A program made the translations under genes and the position numbers. Below the pieces are notes generated by a model that saw nothing but the letters and a program-made list of their open reading frames with translations, did not search any database and was not told where the DNA came from. DNA of 64,000 bases from Tomocerus qinae (taxonomy: Eukaryota; Arthropoda; Collembola; Entomobryomorpha; Tomoceridae), in assembly GCA_020055645.1 (NCBI GenBank), contig CM034547.1, positions 21,243,013 to 21,307,012 on the forward strand, in the 5' to 3' direction. Each line of letters starts with the position of its first letter. Positions within the stretch are counted from its first letter, which is position 1. Positions 54,601 through 64,000 of this stretch are shown here, piece after piece.

Positions 54601-57600
54601 TTTTCTAATAAGACAGCCGACCGTAGAGATTGAGGCTCCTGTCGCAATGCGTAAATCGTCCTATTCCCACTTTCTACCATCGCTGTCATCAGATTCTCCT
54701 CGGACTTCTGTATATACAACAATTTTCATCCATTTTAATTCATACTCCCACTACTGACAACAGAATGTACTTATGGTAATAATGACTTGATACAACACAT
54801 TTTAATTTAATTTTGCATTTAGTAAATTAAAATGCGACTGTTATATAGTCAGATGGTAAAATAGAAGATTGTTTTGATTTTTAATTAGGGATTTCCTGAT
54901 TTGGTCAATCGCTAATCGGTTGGTGACAAGTGAAAATAATGTATAGTATATGCCAAAAATTGTAAACACAAAATGTAATAGAGCTATTTGTCTTTCATAT
55001 GACTCGTTTTAGAAACTAATTAATTAGTATGTAAAATGTATTTCTTACTTCTTTTATAACTTGTGACAATACGGAAAATACTTCAAGATACTAGTATACA
55101 AGTACTATGTTTTGAATTACGGAATAGTAGGTATAAATGACAGACTACCGCGTATTAGAGAAGAAAGAAATTAACAGAAACATTAAATTAGATAGAATTA
55201 ATTATATAATTACAATATTAGCAAATTAGCCCACGTGCTTTCCGTGTTTTGAATATGGAGATAGTTTCAGTGCAGTCTGGCACTTTGTTATGATGAAATT
55301 ATTCTTTTAGAGATCAGTGGAATTAGATAGGGAATCCTATAGTTGTGTTGTGTACTTAGTTTTTATACCAAAGTCTATGTAATGAAATGTTCTCATAATA
55401 AATTAATGCATGTGTCATCTATAATAATATTTGCAATCTCATAATTCCATAAATATATGGAGCGCACAGCTTAGGTAAGTAATAGATTACCCTATTCGCA
55501 GCAACGTTTAAAGTATGCCTGGTTTTCACATACTTTCTTTGGGAAGCTAATAAATTTTACGAATTTTGCCCACATATTGCCCAGCCATTACATTTTACTG
55601 GCATATTTCATTTTAAACTTACATTCCTTCACTGAAGGAGTTGCCAAAAAACTTTAAACCTACGCTATCCATTGCAAGTCCTACTTAGAACGTTTCAACC
55701 CTAATGATAGGTTTCATTTGTGTGTTTAATACATGCCATAGAAATCAACTGCAGACCCAGTTGCCAAAGAATTTCTTTTCTTAAGAAATCCATACTCCAC
55801 CATGCTGCATTTTTTCTATCACTATCACAGTCATAGCCAACAATAACTAATAAAAAGTTCACATAACGGTAATTGAAACCCTTGTATATTGTGTATATAT
55901 AGCTAGCATTGACCTCGACTATTAATTTATTTCTTCTTTGAAACTTCGTAAATCTTTAGCAACAGTAATTCATTTCAAACTTAAAATTAGGGCACAGTAC
56001 ATAAATTTTGCGAATAGTTTGGCAGTTTATCTCAACGCAGAGAAGCATAACCGGTATGATCTGCTAATAATATCTACTAGTAATAATTACATATTGTTAT
56101 TGTAATATACTAATGACTATTCGGTATCAATTCTTACAAAATGATATGACTCGGAAGTAAATGAATTACATCAGGCAATTTTAATGTAGGTAGCATGTAG
56201 CACGGATGTATTGACTGCATCTCATATTATTTCCTTCTGACTAGAACTTTGGTAGAATGTCCAGCAGTACATACTCAAAACAGTAAGTATTTTGTACAAA
56301 TCATTTGAATGTATCATTGTTTTGTGAAAACGTTAACTGCTTTTGTATCCGCTATCTGTTATTGATGTTGTGTATCCTTTTATGCTTTATCATTAGTGAA
56401 TGAGCCATGAAATGGTCAAAACGTACTATTTACGTCAACCATTTTGTTAACGAAAGAAAATTTCTATTGCTAGTAATGAATGAAATCATTGCATGCTGTA
56501 CACAGTTCAGAATTTCATTAAATCTCTCCTCTATAGCAGAAAGTACTGTAAAATAGGAAAGTAACACAATACTGACATTTTATGCAAGTTGTAACAAAAG
56601 GTAATTAGAATTAATGAATAAAGCAACCGAGCAAAGAGGAGGTAATGACTCAATGTCAGTTTAGTGCTTTTTGGTCGGAGGGAAGAAACGCAGGCTAAAT
56701 TACACTGACCTTGAGAGGCAGTATTAGTTTACAACTGTAAAGGGACTTGGATGCATTATTGTGTGCATCTTCTAATGGAAAATTCATACTTTGTATTGTG
56801 TTTACAATTGCGGTGTTCTCACACTAAAGCCAGGGTAATTAGTAGTCACTGAGAAGCTACATTCTACCGAATTCTGGTTTAAACCATTTCATTACTGCTG
56901 CGGGTTTTACAATAGTTACTGTAACTTTCTATAAAATGTACCATAAAGATTACAAAGGGATACCTACCAAGTGTAGAGAATGCAGTTAGTAAGGAATCAG
57001 CAATTGCCTCTATACTCCAATTTCTACATAAACCTCAATAGTACTGAAATTAATATTCAAAATATTCAAAAGACATCTGCAAAATGCTTTCTTACTACGA
57101 ATAGAAGAAGCCTCACTCTGACTCTCAACCTTGACTATAATTGAATTTCCTTTGTCAAATGTAGTATTGTAATGTCTCCTAATGTCAAATGTGTACGTCC
57201 CTGTGTCGACTGTCGAAAATCTACCAAGGCAATTACTCCATCATACTTTACTACAATGAAGAATTCATTCTGTTGAAAATCTTTGAACTGCTACATCAGA
57301 AAGTGCCTATTTTTGTAGAAATAGGCGGATAAAATATTCTGTGACCATTCTACAAAACGAAATCAGATAGCTGTAAATTCAGCTGTTAACATTCTTTAAA
57401 GGTCCGCATGTTCAGTTTCCCAAGTTTCCATTGCCAAGCTAGACAAGACTTGAAATGTAATGCATAAAATATTACACGTTTGCCATTGGCTCTCACTCCA
57501 TCCTACACAATTTACTTTCTCCAAAAGAGACAGAGACGAAACAGAAAGGCATTCATTGGTATTCCTGTCTTTCAGAACTAAGAAAACGACTTTATAAACG

Positions 57601-60600
57601 CTAAATATAAATCGGATCCAATAGGCATTGGCACTGGCGACCAACCTTCTCTATCTCTTGTTTTCTTTCTTCCATTACCCCATAAAAGATATACTAATAT
57701 ACTACCGAGGTTAGGTATATCCCTCCCTATATAGGTACTTTTACATTTACAAATACTCTTATAAGCATTTGGATTGTATAGGTATTACATTACGTACGTA
57801 CTCAATACTACATTGCAGAACATACAATCGACAATTACTAAAGTAGCTTTTCTATTGTTACTGTTCCTATTTTTCTAGATGTCCAGTCAGTAGAAAGAAA
57901 AAAGAAACTAAACAAGAAATTGTGCATTGCATTGCTACTGACAAGTAGACAAGTCTATGGTTCATACATCATACAAACAAAGACATGATCGTTAGCCAGC
58001 ATATCACAAATAACATATACCATGACCGCAGTACATGCATTCACCTGCTAATAGCATAAAGCGCATGAAATTGGTTAACTACTATGCTATCATTGTGTTA
58101 AAGATAGCATTTATAAAATAAATACACGTAACATCTCAATTTTCTTTAGAATTGTCACTTTTAACAAAATTTGGATCAAGATTTGTTTACAATATCATTT
58201 TAGTTACAGAATAATTTCTAAACCAAAGCCATTCTATTTTAAATGGACTTGGAAGACTAATTTGTAATAATCAATTTACCGCAGATGATGAAAATCAAGG
58301 AGCTTTAACTGGTTGGGGTATCCCTTAGCTGTTGACACTCCTTGATGAAAATAAGATGATTATTATACTGAATTATTTAAAGTCTTGACTTTCAAAATAC
58401 GTTAAAATCTAAATTGTCGCTTATGATAAAATGGCCCCAATTCATTCATTACCCAAAAGATGTATGACTTTTCAACGCATATACTAAAATGGCGGCATTT
58501 CTTGCGAACATGTCTCAAGTTGAAATTATATATTACAAAATGTGATTTTGGAGTAAAATTATTTTATAAGGGTCCCGTCTATATCGTTTATCTATACACT
58601 TTAATGTGTAGCCTTGGACAAAAATCCGTTCTGTGGTCCCAGAGGGTATCAACACAATAGCTCCCGTATTGGACTAGCTCCCCTATTGTAATAGCTCCCC
58701 GTTGGACTAGCTCCCTATTGTAATAGCTCCCCGTTGGAATAGCTCCCTATTGTAATAGCTCCCCATTGGACCTGCTCCCGGTATGAGAAATGAGAAGAAA
58801 TGGCAGAACGAATATCAAAACTATAAACCTTAAGTGTAACTTGATACGTGGAGGTGGAACGAAATGGGAATGATGAGACTATGGGATTCCAATATTGTAA
58901 TGGAAAACTCCTGACGTCTGTAAACTGTGTACCTGTACTTGAAGTAAACAATTGTTTGTCCATCTACTGTTTCAAAAAAGTTTCAGTAGAATGTCAGGAG
59001 CGGTATGCATAAAAAACTGGTGGGATTTAAACTGTCACTTTTGGTTAGGCTATATTATTGTTTTTAGTCATTTTAAGTCACGGAAGTTTTATTTTATGAA
59101 ATATTCAACATCATTGCTTTTAGTCATGCAATTTTTAAGGTCTGCACATATTAATAATTACAGATACATATTATTATCAAGTAATTAATAGTAGTGACCG
59201 ATCTCGTTTATACCATTTTTCCTTATCCCAGTCCTTTCCTTTACTAACAATTTGGGCGGGGGCTATAACAGCAAATATTTATTGCTTTTGTACAGCACTT
59301 TCTGTATTTATTATTAGTACATCCAAATAATAATTGGATGTATGTGATTAATGGAACTGTTTTCCAATATAATTAATTGTAATCACATCTCAAGTTGCTT
59401 TTGTAGCTTTGATTTTCGTTCTGCCGTTTCTCCTCATTTCTCATGCCGGGAGCAGGTCTAAAGGGGAGCTAATACAATAGGGAGCTGGTCCAACGGAGAG
59501 CTATTACAATAGGGAGCTAGTCCAACGGGGAGCTATTACAATAGGGGAGCTAGTCCAATACGGGAGCTATTGCAACGTATTCGTCCCAGAGGACCCAGGC
59601 ATACATCACTTGCCCCAATTCGTCATAAATGGTGTCATTTATGATGATTTAATCCCTCAACTTTCGAACCCTGAAATAAGTACTTTCCTAGTAGGTATAT
59701 TGAGAAGGCATATACCATCCGTAACTCAAGGACTCTGAAACCTGACCTCTACAAAGCTGAACCCATCAGTAAAATGATAGTGTTTCTTGTAACCCAAGTC
59801 AGAGTTTCATTAATTTTGAATTTATAAATTACAAAAATGATTTCAACAAGTTTACTATATTTTATATAACATAGTAGCGCGCTTATTGGATATCGTATGG
59901 CGATTAGGCATGAATCCAGGAATTTAATCGACAGAGGGGAGCAAACTTCTAAATTAGTAGCATTTGGATAATTTTAGGATTTTTAGTATCTTTAGAAAAT
60001 AATTAATGTTTAAATCAGATTTAGGGTACGCTGCTTCTCCATTCACACTCTTATTTATACGTGTCTGGTGGCGATGCACGCCCGAACATACAAACAGGCA
60101 AACAACAGGAGATACAAAGGTATCTAGATTTAGATGAAGAGGTAATCCTGAAATCTGAATGTCACTAATACTAATACCAATGAATAAAAATGGATATTGA
60201 CCCATTTTTTGGGAGTTTATTGATGTTGAAATATTATAACATTGTAAAAATTAAATATTTTTGTTACAGGTAGAATTTGGGAATAATCTACCTGCGACTT
60301 GACTTTCTTAACGAGGTAGTCATTTGCATATTTTCATTAAGAAAGTATGGAACTATGCAAAGATAATTAGCACGTACATATAAACAGAAACATTCCAATA
60401 TTTTATAGGGCAGTATATGTTGAAGTGGTAGAGTCTAGTGGCTGCTGTTGGGTATGCTAGTTATGTAGAGATGAAAATTATGCGATAAAATAGTAAAGCG
60501 TAGAGACAGGGAAATAAAATCTCTCCGGATCTCTCTTCCTTATTGCATTATTAGACGTAGATATAAAGTGGCAGTAAGTATGCAGCTGTGTAGTTTAATC

Positions 60601-61524
60601 TCGCATTTCATTCCGCGAATAGCGTAGGGACATAGTCGAGTGGAGAATAAATAGCTAGATGTAATGTATCGTGTTGTTATATCAAAGCCTTCAGTTTAAT
60701 GAATGTTGAGCGTGAAATTGAAATTTCTCAGTGTGTTTCTCTCTCATTCCAAAGCTACTTTATTTTATAGAGGAGCGACAGCGGGCAGAACTCACTTGAA
60801 TGTTGTAAATGGCTTGGATTGACACTTGGCCCACATCACCTAGCTCAGTCTTCACGCTCTCCAGCTCACTCAGCACCTTTTTCCATACGGGTAGGGCGGG
60901 TGGAGGTAGCCCCGGTGATTGCGTCGGTGGAGTTCATCCAAAACCAAATCACACGTCCATTGCAGAGAGAGAGACGACGATGCACAGTTCAGTTGAGTCA
61001 GTCACACATAGTTGATGGGGTTGTCATTCCCATGAAATAGAAAGAAAAAATGCGACAGAATGAGAAAAAGTGCGACAATAACTTATGGACCTCTCTCTTC
61101 CTTTTACTGTCATTCCCCTTAAACAGAATCTTCTTCATTATTAGAAAATTGTAACCTAATGCCCTAACCTCACGAGCAACCGGCACTTCTACTCTGCTAC
61201 TTCTATTTGTATTTGCTACTCCACAACGGGTGGCATTACAGACATCTCAAATAAAAACCACGGGGCTCGTTCTCTGACAACTCATGTCATATCTTCTACT
61301 CTAGTGCAATTAACTATCATTCTTTATATATACAATTACAATCTATAGTATCCCTTTGACACGAATCGGTGGATGTGGACACAGTATTTACTATCTATTT
61401 CTAATCATTAACCCCGCTAACACTGTTCATTAAATTGTCATACCATCATACCTTATTTGAAGCAGTTTCAATCTTGTCCATTTGTTGAAGAGACTCTTTA
61501 GACAGCTCCAACATTATGTGGGAC
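30645..61524 (-). CDS. Fibrinogen-related secreted protein: coiled coil plus C-terminal FReD; 5' end not found
   Basis: Minus-strand exons: 61524-61452, 60876-60796, 54707-54434, 52720-52626, 51359-51215, 51120-50956, 46732-46608, 30788-30645. All junction phases agree. The first two encode amphipathic helix ([16 protein letters not shown], then [12 protein letters not shown]), predicted coiled coil. The third is a Ser/Asn-rich linker. The last five form a full fibrinogen C-terminal domain: [66 protein letters not shown], the acidic calcium-site-like [26 protein letters not shown], and [20 protein letters not shown]. The gene covers at least 31 kb and its last intron hosts other genes. The architecture (coiled coil plus FReD, single large gene) is compatible with scabrous, but other insect FReD proteins remain possible. 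Confidence 0.9.
30789..36017. other. Intron sequence (last intron of the fibrinogen gene), left part
   Basis: No supported exon. Open frames at 31168-31755 (-) and 33052-33534 (+) were examined and not accepted. Near 36001 a CAG directly precedes the EB-protein start region and could be an acceptor for a 5' UTR intron. Confidence 0.45.
36018..37415 (+). CDS. Cysteine-rich EB/EGF-like protein, signal peptide and probable GPI anchor; nested gene
   Basis: 465 aa in one coding exon. Residues 1-26 form a signal peptide ([13 protein letters not shown] core). An acidic stretch ([10 protein letters not shown]) precedes a possible furin-type site (YKRS, about 72-75). Residues about 85-398 carry repeated cysteine modules ending C-x-C-x(3-5)-G-[FY], such as [16 protein letters not shown] and CTCIKGYS. 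These are the pattern of EB/EGF-like modules in insect and nematode surface proteins. N-glycosylation sites occur (NQT, NNT, NNS, NST). The C-terminus ends in a hydrophobic tail ([18 protein letters not shown]) with no cytoplasmic residues, as in GPI-anchored proteins. The gene lies inside the 15.8 kb last intron of the fibrinogen gene, on the opposite strand. A CAG just upstream may be an acceptor of a 5' UTR intron. AATAAA at 37621-37626. Function unknown. Confidence 0.9.
   Translation: MKTSRWISVLTIGFLCLLSFLHVTTALKKQLNSTCKVVSATTPDIDSSYEDEDEEDLNGWNGQDHDHMYKRSVVDVDPFFMHEDECDETHQLKCISGTCQIHCHNEHHIFDSIKQKCLGKAGYACGRHGKHRFCVENAKCDLGYCSCEKGFGNKDGYCVDASDYKEICSAERPCDKASGMDCINGKCECALGSENQWYEPSNQTCYSYPEGECTSDALCANNTFCSVDMHDDNDNAIGTVYVKRCQCRRGFMLSGKSKSCMAAWGTKCQNTPCHENFKCAEGKCQCHNPSYQILHNSNIMSQCIGLVGSTCSSLDPVGSCIENAECVAGVCTCIKGYSSGTGNKGKKCLLDFGQPCQYVPSHLVSNCNYLRGLTCLDGVCACLDSIHVYNNSTQSCIPVKNSTTTGEKGKSDQRMTSDAKITGYANDAKMQSDKQFAYAMGSSPKPSIFHFLTVSLIFSWNVFIL
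37621..37626 (+). terminator. Poly(A) signal of the EB-like gene
   Basis: AATAAA about 206 nt after the stop at 37415. Confidence 0.5.
37975..39430 (-). CDS. MATH-BTB protein (SPOP/TDPOZ-like), 5 exons; nested gene
   Basis: Minus-strand exons: 39430-39377, 39246-39077, 38981-38833, 38698-38384, 38309-37975. They total 1023 nt (340 aa), with all phases consistent. After [12 protein letters not shown] comes a MATH domain starting [11 protein letters not shown]. It continues through a region alignable in pattern to SPOP MATH ([10 protein letters not shown], then GLWENKHKC, then LRCRIELEI). A linker precedes the [23 protein letters not shown], then [17 protein letters not shown], then [10 protein letters not shown] and [16 protein letters not shown]-terminal helical tail follows. 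MATH-BTB proteins usually bring substrates to cullin-3 ligases, with MATH binding substrate and BTB binding cullin-3. The 38833 donor (GTACGA) is weak but is the only phase-fitting choice I found. Length is close to SPOP (374 aa). Confidence 0.88.
39730..40046. mobile_element. 317 bp inverted-repeat element with internal CAAGTC motifs
   Basis: 39730-39760 and 40016-40046 are inverted copies with about two differences in 31 (core TTCTACATCGCTACTCAGAC). Inside, TTCAAGTC/GACTTGAA motifs recur in both orientations, so the whole element can fold into a long imperfect hairpin. Non-coding, just upstream of the MATH-BTB gene. Confidence 0.8.
40047..41662. other. Intron sequence, no gene recognised
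   Basis: AT-rich intron of the fibrinogen gene. Small overlapping frames at 41200-41790 lie at the edge of, or inside, the foldback arm and are not coding. Confidence 0.45.
41663..42909. mobile_element. 1.25 kb foldback (large palindrome) element
   Basis: 41663 to about 42045 is the near-perfect reverse complement of about 42525 to 42909: about 380 bp arms, outer end ATTACGAACGCCACATTAC. The roughly 480 bp middle is also largely self-complementary but scrambled. It is packed with short palindromes (GCGAATTGTTT...AATTCGC) and TTTTCG/CGAAAA motifs. A 48 bp tandem duplication sits at the centre. No gene. It resembles foldback-type or long-TIR MITE elements. No clear target-site duplication seen. 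Confidence 0.9.
42180..42274. repeat. 48 bp tandem duplication in the foldback centre
   Basis: Two adjacent, essentially identical units beginning CGAATTTTCTCGGCTAACTC at 42180 and 42228. Confidence 0.85.
42910..46607. other. Intron sequence, no gene recognised
   Basis: AT-rich remainder of the 15.8 kb intron up to the exon at 46608-46732. No supported exon, RNA gene or terminal repeat. Confidence 0.45.
46733..50955. other. Intron of the fibrinogen gene
   Basis: No exon recognised. A small hairpin at about 48365-48418 (ACTTTCACCGG ... CTGGTGAAAGT) shares the CTTTCACCG motif of the element at 26803-27047. Confidence 0.45.
51360..52625. other. Intron of the fibrinogen gene
   Basis: AT-rich, no exon or repeat recognised. 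Confidence 0.45.
52721..54433. other. Intron of the fibrinogen gene
   Basis: No exon, repeat or RNA gene recognised. Confidence 0.45.
54708..58654. other. Intron of the fibrinogen gene, left of the inverted-repeat element
   Basis: AT-rich. The open frame at 57396-57644 (-) shows no FReD or coiled-coil similarity and no phase-compatible splice sites were found, so it was not used as an exon. Confidence 0.4.
58655..59572. mobile_element. 918 bp inverted-repeat element with 32 bp sub-repeats in its arms
   Basis: It begins CAATAGCTCCCGTATTGGAC and ends with the reverse complement. Each arm of about 160 bp is made of iterated GGAGCTATTACAATAGGGAGCTAG-type units. Left-arm copies start at 58683, 58715 and 58747 (period 32). 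The arms end at a conserved TTCGTTCTGCC / CTCATTTCTCAT block. The central roughly 600 bp is unique and non-coding. Flanks CAACA and CAACG hint at, but do not prove, a target duplication. Confidence 0.85.
59573..60795. other. Intron of the fibrinogen gene, right of the inverted-repeat element
   Basis: No exon recognised in this stretch. AT-rich throughout. Confidence 0.4.
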
Positions 61525-63614
61525 CTAAATCAATGTCATCACAGATTCAATCAAATCCACGCATTCAGTTTATACGGCTAGATTTTCAAGTATTATGATT
61601 ATAGGCGCTATATCATTTTGATGCACTAATGAAGTTTTTTGCAATTCGACCTTGTTTTACTAATCGGTTTTAATGATTTTACAATGTAGTTAAGCCATGT
61701 GCTATGAATAACTACTCAAATCTGTTATCAGTTTTAGAGGATATTAATTGAATTAGCGATATTATAAGGAATTGGTGTAGAAGTCATATATTGAGAATTA
61801 ATTAACTTTTACAAATAGATTCATAAATGCAGTCCTTTAACGTAATGAATAAATTGTTATTCTGTTAATCAACGAGGAAAACTGATATGTCATTTAATTT
61901 TATAGCTTGCATCAGGAAGTCTAGGTATTCTCATGTTCTTCCTCTTACTAAATCAATTAAAGAGGAAAAAAGTCATGACTAAATTATGTAACTGGAGACA
62001 TTATCCTTTCTTGCTCTAATATTATGAGGATTGGGCAGTATCATGGCTTATGTAAGATTGTTATCTGGTGTTACATGGGCATTGCCAGAATAGAGCGTAA
62101 TACTATTTACATTAGTCAATTCTTGTAGTATAGGTAGTTCTGTAGCTGTAACACATTAAGTATCCCATAAATAGTACATCACATACTCAAATAACATTAA
62201 TCATGCACTGATAATAGGCATGAAACTTGTCTCTACACAAATAGCTAAACTAAAATTATATTGTACTACTGTATGTGTACATATATAGTTGTATAAACGT
62301 CGTACGAAGTAACTGTTACAGATATTTAGTACTACTAAATAATATATTATGCTTTCCATATTCAGTTTAAAAATTGCATATCAATTATAGTGCATAGGCT
62401 ATCCATCCTGCTTATGACTTAGACACATTATTACTTACTACGCAAGTGAGTACAAACCTTAGTGGCTTGGCTAACTAAAATAATATTATTAATAGATATA
62501 TTATAACCATGTATTAATAATGTTTGGATAGAAATGGACAAAGATGAAGGGTTATCTTTAATTGGTAAACTGATTACAAGTACAGAAAGCACAACAGACT
62601 AGCTATACATATCTGTAAAAATGATAAACTTTAGATATGAGAGCATATGGGTCACCAGACTGTGCATGGTGCAACTGAGAGTCGTAATTCGATAGCTGCT
62701 GCTTATAAAAACAAATAGCTTTATTATAATATTATTGCTTTCAGTGTATTGTAATGTGTAAGTTATCTTTCTGGGGTTGATACTCCATCGATCTAATCAA
62801 TAAAATTGTACTATGGTGTTCAATGGAGCTGTTGTTTAAAATCAGTGTCCTCATAAGTGTATTCAGAGGATAGTCCAATCTTTCAACCTACACAGAAAGT
62901 AATAATCAGAAGCAGAGCTTCGTGGGATAATCCCATAGTGTACAGTAGTGGTAATTTTCCCACTTTCATGTAGTGCCTATGGCATGGTAGAGTAAAGTGA
63001 TTCAATATTTTAGATTAAAGTAAGAATATCACTTAAAAATTTTCTGGGCAAGGATTATGATAATCATTATTCTCATATAGATAAGAGGATTAGTGGAAAA
63101 TTAACTAACACAGCAAAGAAATCTGAATCATTGTGCCTTTAATTAAAAAATTTTCCTTTAAAAATACATTTACTTACTGGATAAGTAACATACTTATTGA
63201 TTGACACGAGGGCTCAAAGCTCTGAGGAGTAGGAGTTCTAATAGTAGAATTTTTGTATTTCACGTTTCATTTTTCCGGACATCCAAACTATTGAATGGGA
63301 ATTGGGAAAAATCGAAACCATGGCCAATTAATTACATTGGTATTCGAAAGTAAGTATTAATGGGGATAATACAGTCTATGCATGATGGACAATAAGTAAT
63401 CATCAATAGTGACTCAGGTTCGTTTTGTAATTGTAATTCTGCTCAGTCACTGGTTAGTATCACCCACGCTAAGTACTACTGTAGTATCTTAACTATTTTA
63501 CGAAAGCAAGTTTTGTTCCATTTCAATACTTCCGTGCATTCCTCTACTATATAGTGCATCGGTATCTACAGCATTGATTTGGGTGTTTTTGGCAAAAGTT
63601 ATAAAGTGATCATA
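61525..63614. other. Probable 5' intron(s) of the fibrinogen gene and upstream region of the acyltransferase
   Basis: The exon at 61524-61452 starts in phase 1, so at least one more 5' exon with the signal peptide must exist, either here or beyond the window. I found no convincing signal-peptide exon. The region also serves as upstream DNA of the gene at 63615. Confidence 0.4.
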
Positions 63615-64000
63615 ATGACATTGGCTGTATTTTTCTTGAAACTGTTATCAATCCCAATTTATTGGTTTAATGTTATCTTAACGATATTAATAATTGCTCC
63701 TTGGTATTTCTATCGTCTATTTGTTGCAAAATTGGCAAAGCGTCTTCATCCTGATTGGGGTGATATACTGGCTCCTCGGGATTCATTTTTGGCTACAGAC
63801 AACGTTCATTCAAAGCCATTAATTACTATAACTGGAATAGCCGTTCTAGATGGATCTCCCAACCTACCACAATTCCGTGACTTATTTGAAGAAAATGTAA
63901 TTTGGGCTGAAAACAAAGACGGAGAGTTGTCGTATCCAAAATTCCAACAGTATTTTGAAAAATGGCTGGGCCATCATTTTTGGAAATGGGATGAGAATTT
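63615..64000 (+). CDS. Wax ester synthase/DGAT-like acyltransferase (WSD family), N-terminal part, cut by window end
   Basis: An ATG at 63615 opens a frame with no stop to the window end (128 codons visible). Residues 1-40 are hydrophobic (VFFLKLLSIPIYW, then ILTILIIAPWYFYRLF), a probable ER membrane anchor. Next come LHPDWGDILAPRDSFLATD, then LITITGIAVLDG, then LSYPKFQQYFEKWLGHHFWK ending WDENF. This order (a D/G-rich strand, then the 'P+h...GhhFW...d.NF' segment) matches the start of the WES_acyltransferase domain of WSD1-type enzymes, including insect homologues. The catalytic HHxxxDG motif would lie about 40-60 residues further on, outside the window. Role in family: acylation of fatty alcohols or diacylglycerol. 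Family call fair, substrate unknown. Confidence 0.72.
   Translation, partial: MTLAVFFLKLLSIPIYWFNVILTILIIAPWYFYRLFVAKLAKRLHPDWGDILAPRDSFLATDNVHSKPLITITGIAVLDGSPNLPQFRDLFEENVIWAENKDGELSYPKFQQYFEKWLGHHFWKWDEN

Noticed and set aside
1..64000. CRISPR arrays, bacterial operons, riboswitches
   Set aside because: The window is animal nuclear DNA with spliced genes. No spaced direct-repeat array or bacterial signals are present.

Overview
This looks like AT-rich, gene-sparse insect nuclear DNA. Genes have many short exons with GT/AG introns. The recognisable families fit an arthropod: a MARCH6/Doa10 E3 ligase, a Tret1-like sugar transporter, a MATH-BTB adaptor, a fibrinogen-related protein, a SIAH-like RING protein and a WSD-type acyltransferase. 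Several inverted-repeat DNA transposons are present. The species cannot be fixed from sequence alone. All exon models were built by hand from reading frame, splice dinucleotides and intron phase.

Layout. 1442-2878 (+) is a divergent SIAH-like RING zinc-finger gene. 8235-10565 (-) is a secreted protein of unknown family with about twelve GSLxxFYSTT-type repeats. 16937-24952 (+) is a complete 18-exon MARCH6 orthologue (978 aa). Its fifth intron holds a 2.5 kb P-element-like transposon, which carries a degenerate THAP transposase. That transposon is itself invaded by a 653 bp inverted-repeat element, and that element by a related 294 bp one. 25960-28464 (-) is a Tret1-like transporter, convergent with MARCH6 and lacking only its first exon.

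From 30645 to at least 61524 (-) runs one very large fibrinogen-domain gene: a coiled coil, a linker, then a FReD domain split over five exons. Its 15.8 kb last intron hosts two complete nested genes. One is an EB/EGF-like cysteine-rich protein with a signal peptide and probable GPI tail (36018-37415, +). The other is a MATH-BTB protein (37975-39430, -). The same intron also contains a 317 bp inverted-repeat element and a 1.25 kb foldback palindrome. Another 0.9 kb inverted-repeat element (58655-59572) lies in an upstream intron. At the right edge (63615 onward, +) a wax-synthase/DGAT-like acyltransferase begins and is cut by the window end.

Two genes point to ubiquitin ligase function (MARCH6 in ER-associated degradation, the SIAH-like protein), and the MATH-BTB protein is a likely cullin-3 adaptor. 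Nothing suggests the genes form one pathway. The most notable structures are the three-level nested transposon, the genes nested in the fibrinogen-gene intron, the repetitive secreted protein and the foldback elements.
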